Shown piece by piece: positions 15,906 through 23,421 of a stretch of 64,000 nt of DNA. Each line of letters opens with the position of its first letter. Position 1 is the first letter of the stretch. Under the pieces are notes generated by a model, which did no database searches, was not told the DNA's origin, and was given only the letters and a program-made list of their open reading frames with translations. Made by a program: the position numbers and the translations under genes. The DNA is from Desulfuromonas sp. AOP6 (GTDB lineage: Bacteria > Desulfobacterota > Desulfuromonadia > Desulfuromonadales > SZUA-540), in assembly GCF_009731355.2 (NCBI RefSeq), contig NZ_AP022810.1, positions 2,260,001 to 2,324,000 on the forward strand. The letters are read 5' to 3'.

Positions 15906-18071
15906 CTAGAACTCCTCTTCTTCCTGATCGTCATCAATAGTCGGCACGGTGTCTGCTGCCGGCGATTTTGGCCCTGATGGGCCGCTCAAAACCCCGGCAC
16001 CCAGCGCCGCAAGCTTGGAAAGCGTGTCGGTCTCTTCCAGTCCCGGCATCATAATTTCCATGACTTCCCCGGCGGCCTCTTCCTGCGCGTCGGCTTCTTC
16101 ATCATCTTGCTCGACCGTGCTTTCCTTGGCTTCCTCCGTCGCCACGGGTGGTAGCAATTCGGGGTCAACCTGGGCGGTCTGCTGGGGTTCTGGTTTTGGT
16201 TTTGGTTCGGGCTTCGGTTTGGGTGCCGGGGCTGGTTTTGCTTCTGGTTCGGCCTGGCTTTGCTCCTGGGCCTGATTTTGTGCAGGACTTCCACCTTCCC
16301 CGCCTTCGCTCCGTTTCTTTTCCTCCTGCTGCATCTCATGATGAAAATCAAGAACCTGCTTGGTTTTCCTGCGCTTTGTCCAGGCTGCTGGCTCATCCTC
16401 AGAACGAACTATTTCTGCATCGACCCAGGGCCAGAGCAATTTATAGACGGTTTGGCCACCCGTCAGCAAAAGCCCTTCGACCGCCTTTTGTTTTTCCCGA
16501 TTTCCAAGGGTGGAAAACTCGTCGGGCCTGACAATGTACTCGTCCTGCTCCTGCCAGCTGTCTTGTCGGCTGTCGCCTGTTGATCCGCCAACCCCGCCGC
16601 CGGAGTAGCTTGCAACATATTTCCGGGTCTTCTGCTTTCCGCACAGCTTCGCCATGAATTCGGCAGTTTCGACTGCCAGCGCACGGCCCAAGAAGTAGGT
16701 TCCAATATTTGAGGTCCAGTTCTCGGCGGTGTGCTCTCCGTAAACTTCTCTTATTTGCGAAATATTTTGACTGCCAATTATCATTCTGACGCCTTTTGAC
16801 CGCCCGACTTCCAGCATTTTTGTTAATGTGGGGACTTTCCCGACTTGTATAATTTCATCGAAGACAAACCAGATTCTTCTGGTTCGTGATTCGGTCATTG
16901 TCGGACTTGATACAGTCGCTCCAATAACAGCCATGATGGCTTGAATATAGCTTTGTTCAAGTTGTTTATATCTTTCATTGCCCTGCAGAATTATGATTCT
17001 ATGCTTTGGGTTTTTGTGTTTTTTGTCGGTCAACAGCCACTTTCTGATTGAAATAGCAGGTTTTCCATTCCAGGCAGCGGCTAAATCAGACACGGTTGAC
17101 ATGTAGGAACTGAGAACCACCAAAAATGATTGTGATGTCTTTGTGATTTCTTCGCTTTCGACCAGTCCTGACGCCTCCGGGGTATATTTCTGAATAATGG
17201 CTCTCAGGTGCTTATAGCCCCTGGCGATTTCCTTCAAAACGTCTTGTAGGTCCCACTCTTCTCTTTCTTTTATTAGGAACACCAGGACGGCCGTGAGGAT
17301 GGCCCGGGCCGCGTTGCTCCACATCGGGTCCGAGCTGTCTTTGATGAGCGCCTGGGCGAAATTCCGTGCATCTGCGATGTTTTCAAGGTCTTCCGAGATC
17401 TTCCACGCCGCGCAACGCTTGTCCCAGGGGGCCAGGATTACGCCGCCGAATCTTTGAGTCCATTCGCCTTTATTGTCATAGATTAGGAGACGGTCTCCCC
17501 GAGCAGCAGCAGCTTTCGTTATTGGAAAAATAAAGGTGGTTTTGCCCGCCCCGCTCCCGCCGATGGCAAATACATGCTTCGTCTCTCGATCCAGACTGAT
17601 CGGCACCCCGGGGAAGATCTCAATGCCGTCTCCCCCTTTTCCAACCTCTTTTTTCATTTCTTTTTTGAGCTTTTCGACGGCTGGTTCTTCTTCCTCCAGC
17701 TGCCGCCCTGCAAGATGTTCGACGGCGGGCTGCGGGGTTGCGAGCCACCAGCCCAGCCAACCCGCTAGGGTAGCCCCCAGGGCGCCGACCGATGCGGCGG
17801 CCTGGGGGGCAAAGCAGTAAGGCATGGGGAACCGGGTATAAATGATTTTGAAGTTTCTGGCAGACCCAAAAACATCGACCCCGGCCAGCCCCAGGGATGA
17901 CTTGAAAATAGAGAGCGGCCGCCATCCGTTTTCCTGGAAAATCGGCAGATAGCTGATGGCCCAGGCTGCCGCCCAAGCCCCAAGGGCCAGCCCCAGACCC
18001 GCAAAGGTCAGGGTGCAAAGGGCCGTTCCTTGCAGGTCTCGGGGCTGCCTCATTACCTTTTTCTTGTCCAT
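15906..18071 (-). CDS. Type IV coupling protein (TrwB/TraD-like ATPase)
   Basis: The 721-residue protein should link the relaxosome to a secretion channel at the inner membrane. Transmembrane segments lie at about 16-42 and 86-110. The motor domain follows with Walker A GGSGAGKT at 171-178 and Walker B WFVFDEI near 395-402. After about 590 comes a low-complexity tail of Lys-Pro and Glu-Pro repeats and an acidic end, longer than in TrwB. I start at ATG 18071, four bases after AGGAGG; the frame to 18146 overlaps the upstream gene without a ribosome site. Order RHH-coupling protein-relaxase equals trwA-trwB-trwC of R388. Confidence 0.93.
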   Translation of the reverse strand: MDKKKVMRQPRDLQGTALCTLTFAGLGLALGAWAAAWAISYLPIFQENGWRPLSIFKSSLGLAGVDVFGSARNFKIIYTRFPMPYCFAPQAAASVGALGATLAGWLGWWLATPQPAVEHLAGRQLEEEEPAVEKLKKEMKKEVGKGGDGIEIFPGVPISLDRETKHVFAIGGSGAGKTTFIFPITKAAAARGDRLLIYDNKGEWTQRFGGVILAPWDKRCAAWKISEDLENIADARNFAQALIKDSSDPMWSNAARAILTAVLVFLIKEREEWDLQDVLKEIARGYKHLRAIIQKYTPEASGLVESEEITKTSQSFLVVLSSYMSTVSDLAAAWNGKPAISIRKWLLTDKKHKNPKHRIIILQGNERYKQLEQSYIQAIMAVIGATVSSPTMTESRTRRIWFVFDEIIQVGKVPTLTKMLEVGRSKGVRMIIGSQNISQIREVYGEHTAENWTSNIGTYFLGRALAVETAEFMAKLCGKQKTRKYVASYSGGGVGGSTGDSRQDSWQEQDEYIVRPDEFSTLGNREKQKAVEGLLLTGGQTVYKLLWPWVDAEIVRSEDEPAAWTKRRKTKQVLDFHHEMQQEEKKRSEGGEGGSPAQNQAQEQSQAEPEAKPAPAPKPKPEPKPKPEPQQTAQVDPELLPPVATEEAKESTVEQDDEEADAQEEAAGEVMEIMMPGLEETDTLSKLAALGAGVLSGPSGPKSPAADTVPTIDDDQEEEEF

Positions 18072-18087
18072 GGGGCCTCCTACTCGC

Positions 18088-18444
18088 TTAACGGTTTGCC
18101 GGCCGCTGCTGGGCCTGCTGTCCTGGTTGCTTGCCGGCCCGTTCAAGGACGAGGGCGTTATTTTGCCGCACGATTTTTTCCTGACCTTCCGCGAGGATTT
18201 TCATCGCTTCGAATACAATTCCTAGTTTTTCCATCAACAAAGTTTCGATGTTAGAAATTCGGTCAGCGGTTCGGGTTTCGAGTCCGGCAAGGCGGGGTTC
18301 GATCCCCCCTTTTAGTTTGTCTTGGCAGGCTTGCCGGACAAAATCGGCAGGCTGCATTTTCTGCTTTTCGGCGGTTTTTGTGATCTCGTCCCACAGGGAA
18401 TAGGGGAACCTTATCCCTCTGCTTGTGCTTTTTTCAGTCTCCAT
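18088..18444 (-). CDS. Relaxosome accessory protein, TrwA-like RHH
   Basis: 118 residues. The N-terminus reads as a ribbon-helix-helix: SRGIRFPYSLWDEITKTAEK then MQPADFVRQACQDKL. The centre to C-terminus is a long helical stretch (RTADRISNIETLLMEKLG, then MKILAEGQEKIVRQ) suited to tetramerisation, ending in a Gln-rich tail. TrwA of R388 has the same two-part layout; it binds oriT, boosts TrwC nicking and represses its own operon. ATG 18444 follows AAAGGA; the longer frame runs into the TGTGCACA repeats. It sits at the head of the coupling protein and relaxase operon beside the presumed oriT. Confidence 0.8.
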   Translation of the reverse strand: METEKSTSRGIRFPYSLWDEITKTAEKQKMQPADFVRQACQDKLKGGIEPRLAGLETRTADRISNIETLLMEKLGIVFEAMKILAEGQEKIVRQNNALVLERAGKQPGQQAQQRPANR

Positions 18445-18804
18445 CGGGCAATCCTTTCTTTTTGTGGGTGTGCACGTGTGCACATACTGTTGTTAGGGGG
18501 TCCGGGCCTCATTTCTCTTCTTTTTGTGCACATCGTTAAAATTGCTTTAGAAAACCCTTTTACAGTGTGCACAAACGACTACAAAACAGGGGTTTTGGTG
18601 TGCACACCGGCCTTTTTTTGGCGTTGCCCATGTGCACATCCTGTAAAATCTGGCTTTTCCTGATTTTTGGGGCGCCTTGTGTGCACACCCCATGTTGCCC
18701 ATGTGCACACCGCTTTTTTGCTGGTCAATTGGCGCGTCGCGGTGCCTTTTGTGCACACCCAAGGGTGAGTCGGGTGTGTAAGAAAAACCATGTCGCCTTT
18801 GGGG
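18445..18804. other. Presumed oriT and promoter region of the mobilization operon
   Basis: A 360-bp stretch without supported genes between the TrwA-like gene and the secreted-protein gene. Nine palindromic TGTGCACA-type boxes are scattered through it. In R388 oriT lies directly upstream of trwA, which is the equivalent place. A weak minus-strand promoter (TTGTGC, 17 bases, TCTAAA, about 18573-18545) overlaps one box, which would suit autorepression. The nick site itself cannot be pinned down. Confidence 0.6.
18469..18757. repeat. Nine TGTGCACA palindromic boxes
   Basis: Starts at 18469 (TGTGCACG), 18477, 18525, 18566, 18599, 18631, 18680, 18702 and 18750. Eight are the perfect palindrome. 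Spacing is irregular (8, 48, 41, 33, 32, 49, 22, 48), unlike the 24-bp and 11-bp arrays. Binding by the adjacent RHH protein is inferred. Confidence 0.88.
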
Positions 18805-19515
18805 TCAGGTAAATCCCAGGATTGTTACCTTCATGGGGACTGTCCAGGAAGTGCCTCCGCCATCCCCGACCTTATAGTTCCACAAAGTAATATAGGAGGA
18901 GTTAACGCCGATCACTTCCACGTCCGTCTCGATAATGCTGATCCCGGCGTAAGCCTTCCCCCTGCCCAACGAGTAAGACAAGAGCCAGTTTACTGTCCGG
19001 GGGAAATAGGCATTGATTGACGAGTTTGCTGGGACGCTCACGGTCAGCCACATGATTGTGAACCCATCAGGGAAGCGGTAATACCCGTTCCCGCTATCCC
19101 CTGAAAACACCCCACCTGTCGGCCAAGAGGTCTTAGTTTCTCCTCCCAGGGTGATAGAGGCGGCCGTCATGCTGTTGGCCTGGACTGAATTCAGGCGCGA
19201 GGTGCTGGCCGGGTCTGCAACGTAATACGTGTTGTGCTTGTCATACATCCGCCCAGCTACTATATTTCCCTCTACGTAGAGGCCGCTCAAGGAGGATGCC
19301 CCGCTGGGGTTGACGTAGTAACCCGTATTGTCGCTGTCATAGAGGATCGGGGTCCTCATGTCTCCGGTGGCACGCACGGTACTGGCGTTCGTGATCGCCG
19401 TACCGTGCCGATCCATCGTGGTGTTCTGCACAACCCCTGGAGGGGCATAGCTGGTCGAATCGGCAGCGAAAGCAGGCGAAGAAAACAGCAAAAGCAGCAG
19501 AAAAAATTTCTTCAT
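18805..19515 (-). CDS. Secreted tail-fibre-like/adhesin-like protein
   Basis: 236 residues with a clear signal peptide (KKFFLLLLLFSSPAFA, cleavage after about residue 17). Two tandem copies of a Y-D-x-x-N-T-x-Y-Y motif follow (ILYDSDNTGYYVNPSGASSL and RMYDKHNTYYVADPASTSRL), a repeat typical of phage tail fibres. The C-terminal 90 residues resemble fibre tip domains (FPDGFTIMWLTVSV, INAYFPRTVNW). Export by Sec makes a virion role unlikely. A pilus-tip or surface adhesin acting in mate recognition is a reasonable guess. Its start overlaps the preceding stop by one base. I know of no assigned function. Confidence 0.65.
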   Translation of the reverse strand: MKKFFLLLLLFSSPAFAADSTSYAPPGVVQNTTMDRHGTAITNASTVRATGDMRTPILYDSDNTGYYVNPSGASSLSGLYVEGNIVAGRMYDKHNTYYVADPASTSRLNSVQANSMTAASITLGGETKTSWPTGGVFSGDSGNGYYRFPDGFTIMWLTVSVPANSSINAYFPRTVNWLLSYSLGRGKAYAGISIIETDVEVIGVNSSYITLWNYKVGDGGGTSWTVPMKVTILGFT

Positions 19516-19715
19516 TATTTGATCTCCTGGGCCATGAAAAGGCCATCGGCCAAACCCGTAAAGTAATGAAATTCATGGGTTTTACGGGCTTCGAGCGGCG
19601 CTGACCAGAGGATGGTTCGGAGTTTTTGGTAGTCCAGATTAAGGCCCATAGTGTTGATGGATTCGAGCCAGTCAAGGACTGGCTCTGTGAGGTTTTGTTG
19701 ATTAGTTTTGGTCAT
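19515..19715 (-). CDS. Small hypothetical protein
   Basis: 66 residues, probably alpha-helical, no family recognised (MTKTNQQNLTEPVLDWLES start, ending GLADGLFMAQEIK). GGGGAGG lies seven bases before ATG 19715, and stop and start of neighbours overlap or abut (TAAATG upstream, shared T downstream). Tight coupling supports a real gene in the leftward 21353-18805 operon. Confidence 0.6.
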   Translation of the reverse strand: MTKTNQQNLTEPVLDWLESINTMGLNLDYQKLRTILWSAPLEARKTHEFHYFTGLADGLFMAQEIK

Positions 19716-20204
19716 TTATGCCTCCCCTACATGATGAGATATGGACACGGAGGGCGGAGAGCTCAGGGGTAGGCCCCGGCGTTGGTAGTAGTCGGCCAGG
19801 CTGGCACCGCAGCTCGCCCAGCCAGCGGCAGGCCTCATTTGGTCAACTTCCTTTATTTTCTCAAGGATTTGCGCCCGGCTTGCTTTGCCCGAAAAAAACA
19901 ATCGGGACATGGCCTGGAATACCTTGTAGCTGTCCGGGTCGGTGGGGGCAAATCGCTCCTGGACCCGCTGGGCTTGCTGCCGATCGGCGCGGGCCGCCCC
20001 GGCCTCCCTCACCATCCGCAGAAAAACGATCGGCGCGGGTTGGGTCGTGAAGGTCCTCTCGAGCGCCTTGAGGGCGTCGCGCACGTTTTCGGCGGCCTCT
20101 CTCTCCAGGTCCTGAGCCAGCCGCTCCCTGGCAGCGCGGGGGTAGTCCCTAGCAAACATCATTTCGATCGTCTTGACCGCTTCTAATGCGTGTTCTTTCT
20201 TCAT
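19716..20204 (-). CDS. Hypothetical protein, possible replication-partner role
   Basis: 162 residues, Ala/Arg/Glu-rich and mostly helical, with a single WASCGASLADYYQRRGLP segment near the C-terminus. No family is recognised. It starts within the ATGA overlap with the stop of the HTH protein gene, so the two are translated together. In phages and some plasmids an HTH initiator is followed by a helicase-loader-like partner of this size; that placement is the only hint of function. Confidence 0.6.
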   Translation of the reverse strand: MKKEHALEAVKTIEMMFARDYPRAARERLAQDLEREAAENVRDALKALERTFTTQPAPIVFLRMVREAGAARADRQQAQRVQERFAPTDPDSYKVFQAMSRLFFSGKASRAQILEKIKEVDQMRPAAGWASCGASLADYYQRRGLPLSSPPSVSISHHVGEA

Positions 20205-21037
20205 CTGATCTCTCCTTTCTCGTACAACTCCATGAAGGTTTCGAACGGCTGGGGGCCTTCTCCGCCCTGCTCCTCTTTTCTTTTCCAGCCAGCCATCTGC
20301 CCTCTGTCTTCCTCAGACAGCCCGCCTTGGTCGATTATTCTGTTTTTCGCCTTCCGTGCCCAACCTGTCGGGCTGAACGGAGGGCCACCAGCAGACCCGA
20401 ACAGCAAGCCCAGGCGGAGGTATTCTTTGATTTCCTCCTCCCTGCCCTGGATGGGGGTGGGGAAAGATCGATCAAAAAAATCACCACCACCACCCGACTG
20501 CTCATCACCCTCCCCTGCCTCCTTTTCATTTCCCTCCTTGGTGGTGGTGGTGGTCTGTGGTGTTTCTGGTCTGTGGTGTTTCTGGTCTGTGCTGTATATA
20601 TGGGGGGGTGAACCGTCACCCGGTGAACCGTCACCCGGTGAACCGGCGCCGGTTGACCCGCCATCTCCGGGTAACCCGCTCATGGGCTTTTCTTCCTTTT
20701 TCTTCTCCTTGACACGCCGCCTTTCTGCATAAAAATCAACATCTTGCGACTCGCCGTAAATCTCAGACACCCAGTCGTACCCCCCACCCGGTAGGCGGAT
20801 TTGCCGCCTTTTAATGTAGCCCGCCCGCTCCAGACTCTCGACTGCCCGTTTCAGTCTGTCTTTCCCCCACCCCGTTTCTTTTTTTATTTGATTGGGTCTA
20901 AATTCCCACCCAGGGGGGCGGCTGATAAGCCGCACGAGAAGGCCCAGCTCATCGAGCTGGAGCCGGGGGTCGCGAAGAGTTTTGACGGGCAGCAGCTCGA
21001 ACTGGCCAGTCGGTTTTACTATTTTGTAGATCGACAC
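20201..21037 (-). CDS. Winged-helix replication-type protein
   Basis: About 278 residues from the GTG at 21037, chosen because AAGG-rich sequence precedes it and because recognisable protein begins there (FELLPVKTLRDPRLQLDELG). Residues about 10-90 form a helix-turn-helix like the N-terminal domain of phage O-type initiators: PPGWEFRPNQIKKETGWG, then RLKRAVESLERAGYIKRR. The middle is low complexity, including in-frame GSPGD repeats encoded by a 15-bp tandem repeat near 20609-20655, and a poly-Thr run. Replication initiation of the excised circle is possible; a regulator is the alternative. The long frame to 21598 is not convincing protein before this point. Confidence 0.65.
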   Translation of the reverse strand: MSIYKIVKPTGQFELLPVKTLRDPRLQLDELGLLVRLISRPPGWEFRPNQIKKETGWGKDRLKRAVESLERAGYIKRRQIRLPGGGYDWVSEIYGESQDVDFYAERRRVKEKKKEEKPMSGLPGDGGSTGAGSPGDGSPGDGSPPHIYSTDQKHHRPETPQTTTTTKEGNEKEAGEGDEQSGGGGDFFDRSFPTPIQGREEEIKEYLRLGLLFGSAGGPPFSPTGWARKAKNRIIDQGGLSEEDRGQMAGWKRKEEQGGEGPQPFETFMELYEKGEIR

Positions 21038-21041
21038 CGCC

Positions 21042-21353
21042 TTACCCCCTTCTTTCCCTGACTTCCTGGGCCTTGCTCTTTCTTCCCATTTTCCCTTTCC
21101 TTGCCGGGCTGCCTTCTGCCTCACCCCCTTCTTCCCCCTCTGGCTGATTTCTCTGGTCCAGCCACAGCAGCAGGGAGCGGGTAGGGTAGAGAATGGCTCT
21201 GCCGTTTTTGACACAAGCTGGCCCTTCGCCCTGGCAATCCAAGTTCGCCATCCTCTTTTGAGACAACCACGGAAAATAGGTTTGGATTTGGGCGCGGGGA
21301 ATGATAGGCGGAAATCGATCTTCCAGGTCCAAAAAACTAAACTCTTTCTCCAT
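21042..21353 (-). CDS. Putative excisionase/AlpA-like DNA-binding protein
   Basis: 103 residues from ATG 21353, which follows AAAGGAGG at ideal spacing. The core (PRAQIQTYFPWLSQKRMANL, then VKNGRAILYPTRSLLLWLDQ) reads like a winged-helix or MerR-like domain in which a helix-turn precedes a Gly-containing wing, as in excisionases and AlpA regulators. The tail is basic. It is the first gene of the leftward array, next to the divergent operator at 21447. It overlaps the frame of the next gene's upstream extension but not its chosen start. Xis function is inferred from fold and place. Confidence 0.55.
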   Translation of the reverse strand: MEKEFSFLDLEDRFPPIIPRAQIQTYFPWLSQKRMANLDCQGEGPACVKNGRAILYPTRSLLLWLDQRNQPEGEEGGEAEGSPARKGKMGRKSKAQEVRERRG

Positions 21354-21446
21354 CTGTAAACCTCCTTTTTTCTGCCTTGTTGAACCCAGGATATCCCCCC
21401 GCATCCAGAAAAAAAAGAGAGCAAATTTGAGGGTATTTGAATTAAT

Positions 21447-21475
21447 TTGACATATGTCAATTTAATTGGTAAAAA
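21447..21475. promoter_or_regulatory. Divergent promoter/operator: palindrome TTGACATATGTCAA
   Basis: The perfect 14-bp palindrome (21447-21460) presents a consensus -35 (TTGACA) on each strand. Rightward, TAAAAA (21470-21475) lies 17 bases away. Leftward, the -10 is poor. TGACATAT recurs at 21483. A regulator bound here would control both divergent units. Confidence 0.6.
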
Positions 21476-21511
21476 GAAGCCCTGACATATACAAAAGGGG
21501 GGGGTTGGGGC

Positions 21512-22573
21512 ATGAGAACAAGGGAAGACAAGACGGGGAATCAAAATCAAGCTCTGCCCGCCAAGGCGGGCCGACCGAAGGGCAGCACGAGAGAACAAAC
21601 AGCGTCCAAAAAACTAGATTTTTTGAAAACAAGAACCTGGGTTTGGACATCCGCCGCCTGGCTCTCTGAAGGAGGCGACCAGCCGACAAGCTACAGATTG
21701 AGCCGGGCGGCGAACCAGCGCAGGAAAGACGGCTACGGACCGACCCCCGAAGCCTGGGATCGTTGGAAGAATAAAGAGAGGGGGGTGACAAAGGCCACCG
21801 TCGAATCCCTCTGGTCAGAGACCAGCGATGCCTTTTCCGTCGGCCCCTGGGTTGGCCCATGGTCCATGCTGGCTGAAGGGACGCCCTGCCTTGGCAGCAC
21901 ATTTAAAGAAGACGTCGCGGCCGGCGCGGGGGGATATGTACCCCTGTGGGAGCAGATCAGAGGAAGTGCTAACCCCAAAGAAGCTTGGAAGAAAATCCCC
22001 AAATCGGCATGGGAAGCCTGGGCGCCGCAGCGACCCCTTGGCTTCGGAAAAATCAGCTTCGGAAAAATCAGCCTAGCTTTAAAAAATAGCGAACTCATCC
22101 CCGGGAAAGACGAATTCAGATCCAGTGTGACCCTACATAATTTTTTGCAGAAAATCGCCAGAGAGATCACCGCGCCGCCCTTGCTGGCCCTTGCGGCCAG
22201 CCTATGTTTGGCGCGACTCGAAGGAAGGAAAAAAATATTGTTTTTCGACCCCAAGTTCCAGTTCAACACCACGGAACAGACCTTTAAATATTCACTATCC
22301 CTTAAGCAGCGCCAGCGAGTTCTCAACGCCCTCAAGGAAATAGACATCTCCCTCGACGAAATTGCTTTGATCTCAGGGAAATTTGAGTTAGAAATACTTG
22401 ATTGCGGCAGCCTGACCCTTGACCAATACAAAAAGCACCTGGGCCTTGAAGAGCTGATTGTCGACGCCCCCAGAAAAGAAGAAGATTGGCGGGCCATTTT
22501 CGAGCCACAAATCCCAGGGGTCACAAGGGGAAAAAATGGGACAATTTTGGGACAACGGGAGGAAGATTTTTAA
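21512..22573 (+). CDS. Hypothetical 353-residue protein at the right end of the element
   Basis: No family recognised. The N-terminus is basic and polar (GRPKGSTREQTASKKLDF), followed by Trp-rich segments (WVWTSAAWL, VGPWVGPWSML, PKSAWEAWAP). A duplicated GFGKISFGKISL lies near 188-199. The C-terminal half looks like a folded alpha/beta region. No signal peptide or membrane helix is visible. A run of eight G (21497-21504) lies in its ribosome-binding region. The end of the coding region carries the right TGGGACA pair, so the gene reaches into the presumed att region. It is the only rightward gene of this half and shares the divergent operator. Confidence 0.7.
   Translation: MRTREDKTGNQNQALPAKAGRPKGSTREQTASKKLDFLKTRTWVWTSAAWLSEGGDQPTSYRLSRAANQRRKDGYGPTPEAWDRWKNKERGVTKATVESLWSETSDAFSVGPWVGPWSMLAEGTPCLGSTFKEDVAAGAGGYVPLWEQIRGSANPKEAWKKIPKSAWEAWAPQRPLGFGKISFGKISLALKNSELIPGKDEFRSSVTLHNFLQKIAREITAPPLLALAASLCLARLEGRKKILFFDPKFQFNTTEQTFKYSLSLKQRQRVLNALKEIDISLDEIALISGKFELEILDCGSLTLDQYKKHLGLEELIVDAPRKEEDWRAIFEPQIPGVTRGKNGTILGQREEDF
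22537..22554 (+). promoter_or_regulatory. Right pair of TGGGACA boxes, candidate integrase arm sites
   Basis: TGGGACA at 22537-22543 and 22548-22554, again 11 bp apart and in the same orientation as the left pair, 83 bases before attR. They lie inside the last codons of the 353-residue gene. Confidence 0.5.
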
Positions 22574-22636
22574 AAAACCCAGAAACATAACTATTTGTTT
22601 TTATTGAATTTAACGTACTAATAACCCCGGCTCTCT

Positions 22637-22700
22637 GGTCTCAAAAACCGATGGCTTCTGGCCGTGCCGGTTCGATTCCGGCCTTCGGCACCACAGCAAA
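22637..22700 (+). repeat. attR: 64-bp direct repeat, right end of the element
   Basis: Copy of 4325-4388: the 3' half of tRNA-Leu(CAA) with CCA and seven following bases. The 5' half is absent, so it is not a functional tRNA gene. Confidence 0.93.
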
Positions 22701-22704
22701 CCAG

Positions 22705-22735
22705 GGCCGGGAGTATTCCTCCTGGCCTTTTGCAT
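22705..22735 (+). terminator. Original host terminator of tRNA-Leu, displaced by the element
   Basis: GGCCGGGAG (22705-22713) pairs with CTCCTGGCC (22719-22727), one G-U pair, loop TATTC, followed by TTTT. It directly follows attR, as the tRNA terminator would have before integration. Confidence 0.75.
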
Positions 22736-22772
22736 TTTTAATATCGACACAACAATAGAGGAGACACATTTT

Positions 22773-23285
22773 ATGAGCGAAAAAAATCCTGCTGTTCGGC
22801 TGGAAACCTCCATGGGAGAAATCACCTTGGAACTCGACGCCCAAAACGCCCCCACTTCGACAGCCAATTTTCTTGAATACGTCAACAGCGGGTATTATGA
22901 CGGTACCATATTTCACCGCGTTATTGATGGTTTCATGATCCAGGGGGGTGGCATGACTGCGGATATGAAAGAAAAAAAGACCCGCGCCCCCATCCGCAAT
23001 GAAGCAAACAACGGGCTGAAAAACCTGCGGGGCACGATTGCCATGGCGCGCACACAAGTGGTTGACAGCGCCACCGGCCAGTTCTTTATCAACGTCAAGG
23101 ACAATGCCTTCCTGGACCACAAGAATGAGACACCCTCTGGATACGGATATGCGGTCTTCGGAAGAGTCATTGATGGCATGGATACCGTCGATGCCATTCG
23201 ACAGGTAGCCACAGGCAACAAAGGGATGCACCAGGATGTCCCCAAGGAAGCCGTGGTCATCAACAAGGCCAGCATTGTCGAATAA
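22773..23285 (+). CDS. Cyclophilin-type peptidylprolyl isomerase
   Basis: A 170-residue single-domain cyclophilin of the short bacterial PpiB type, with no signal peptide, so cytoplasmic. Conserved pieces are [13 protein letters not shown] (active-site Arg and Phe), [25 protein letters not shown] and [13 protein letters not shown]. It catalyses cis-trans isomerisation of X-Pro bonds. GAGGAG precedes the ATG. It is the first host gene beyond attR and ends at a strong terminator. Confidence 0.95.
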   Translation: MSEKNPAVRLETSMGEITLELDAQNAPTSTANFLEYVNSGYYDGTIFHRVIDGFMIQGGGMTADMKEKKTRAPIRNEANNGLKNLRGTIAMARTQVVDSATGQFFINVKDNAFLDHKNETPSGYGYAVFGRVIDGMDTVDAIRQVATGNKGMHQDVPKEAVVINKASIVE

Positions 23286-23303
23286 AGAGATAGTACCACC
23301 GCC

Positions 23304-23332
23304 AAGGCCGGGGCATCCGCCCCGGCCTTTAT
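23304..23332 (+). terminator. Terminator of the cyclophilin gene
   Basis: AAGGCCGGGGC pairs with GCCCCGGCCTT around a short loop, followed by TTT. Confidence 0.85.
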
Positions 23333-23383
23333 TATGTCCCGGACCACAATTGCCCTGACTTCTTCGAGATTTTCCTTCGCGGC

Positions 23384-23392
23384 TGCTATACT
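23384..23392 (+). promoter_or_regulatory. Possible extended -10 promoter of the phosphodiesterase gene
   Basis: TGCTATACT matches the TGnTATAAT extended -10. No good -35 is visible. A start here gives a short leader before GTG 23422. Confidence 0.4.
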
Positions 23393-23421
23393 TGATGTTC
23401 AGACATCAAGGAGATGATGCC

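Larger units (their letters stand above)
4325..22700. mobile_element. 18.3-kb integrative mobilizable element in tRNA-Leu
   Basis: Unit length is 18,312 bp (distance between the two repeat copies). It carries an integrase beside attL, a putative excisionase, replication-type genes, a TrwA/TrwB/TrwC-like mobilization set, a TraX-TraY-like pair and a type II restriction-modification cassette. No capsid or tail-assembly genes and no T4SS ATPase, core-complex or pilin genes were recognised. It is therefore best described as a mobilizable element needing a helper conjugation system, not a prophage or a self-transmissible ICE. The host terminator of tRNA-Leu now lies beyond attR, which supports recent insertion. 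Confidence 0.88.

Noticed and set aside
21038-21598. Extension of the replication-type protein to a 465-residue product
   Set aside because: The extra part overlaps the Xis-like gene in another frame, is rich in Cys/Pro/Arg like antisense sequence, crosses the divergent promoter and has no start signal.
22637-22700. Second tRNA-Leu gene
   Set aside because: Only the 3' half is present; acceptor 5' strand and D arm are missing. It is the attR copy.
4325-22700. Prophage
   Set aside because: No capsid, portal, terminase or lysis genes. The tail-fibre-like protein has a Sec signal peptide.
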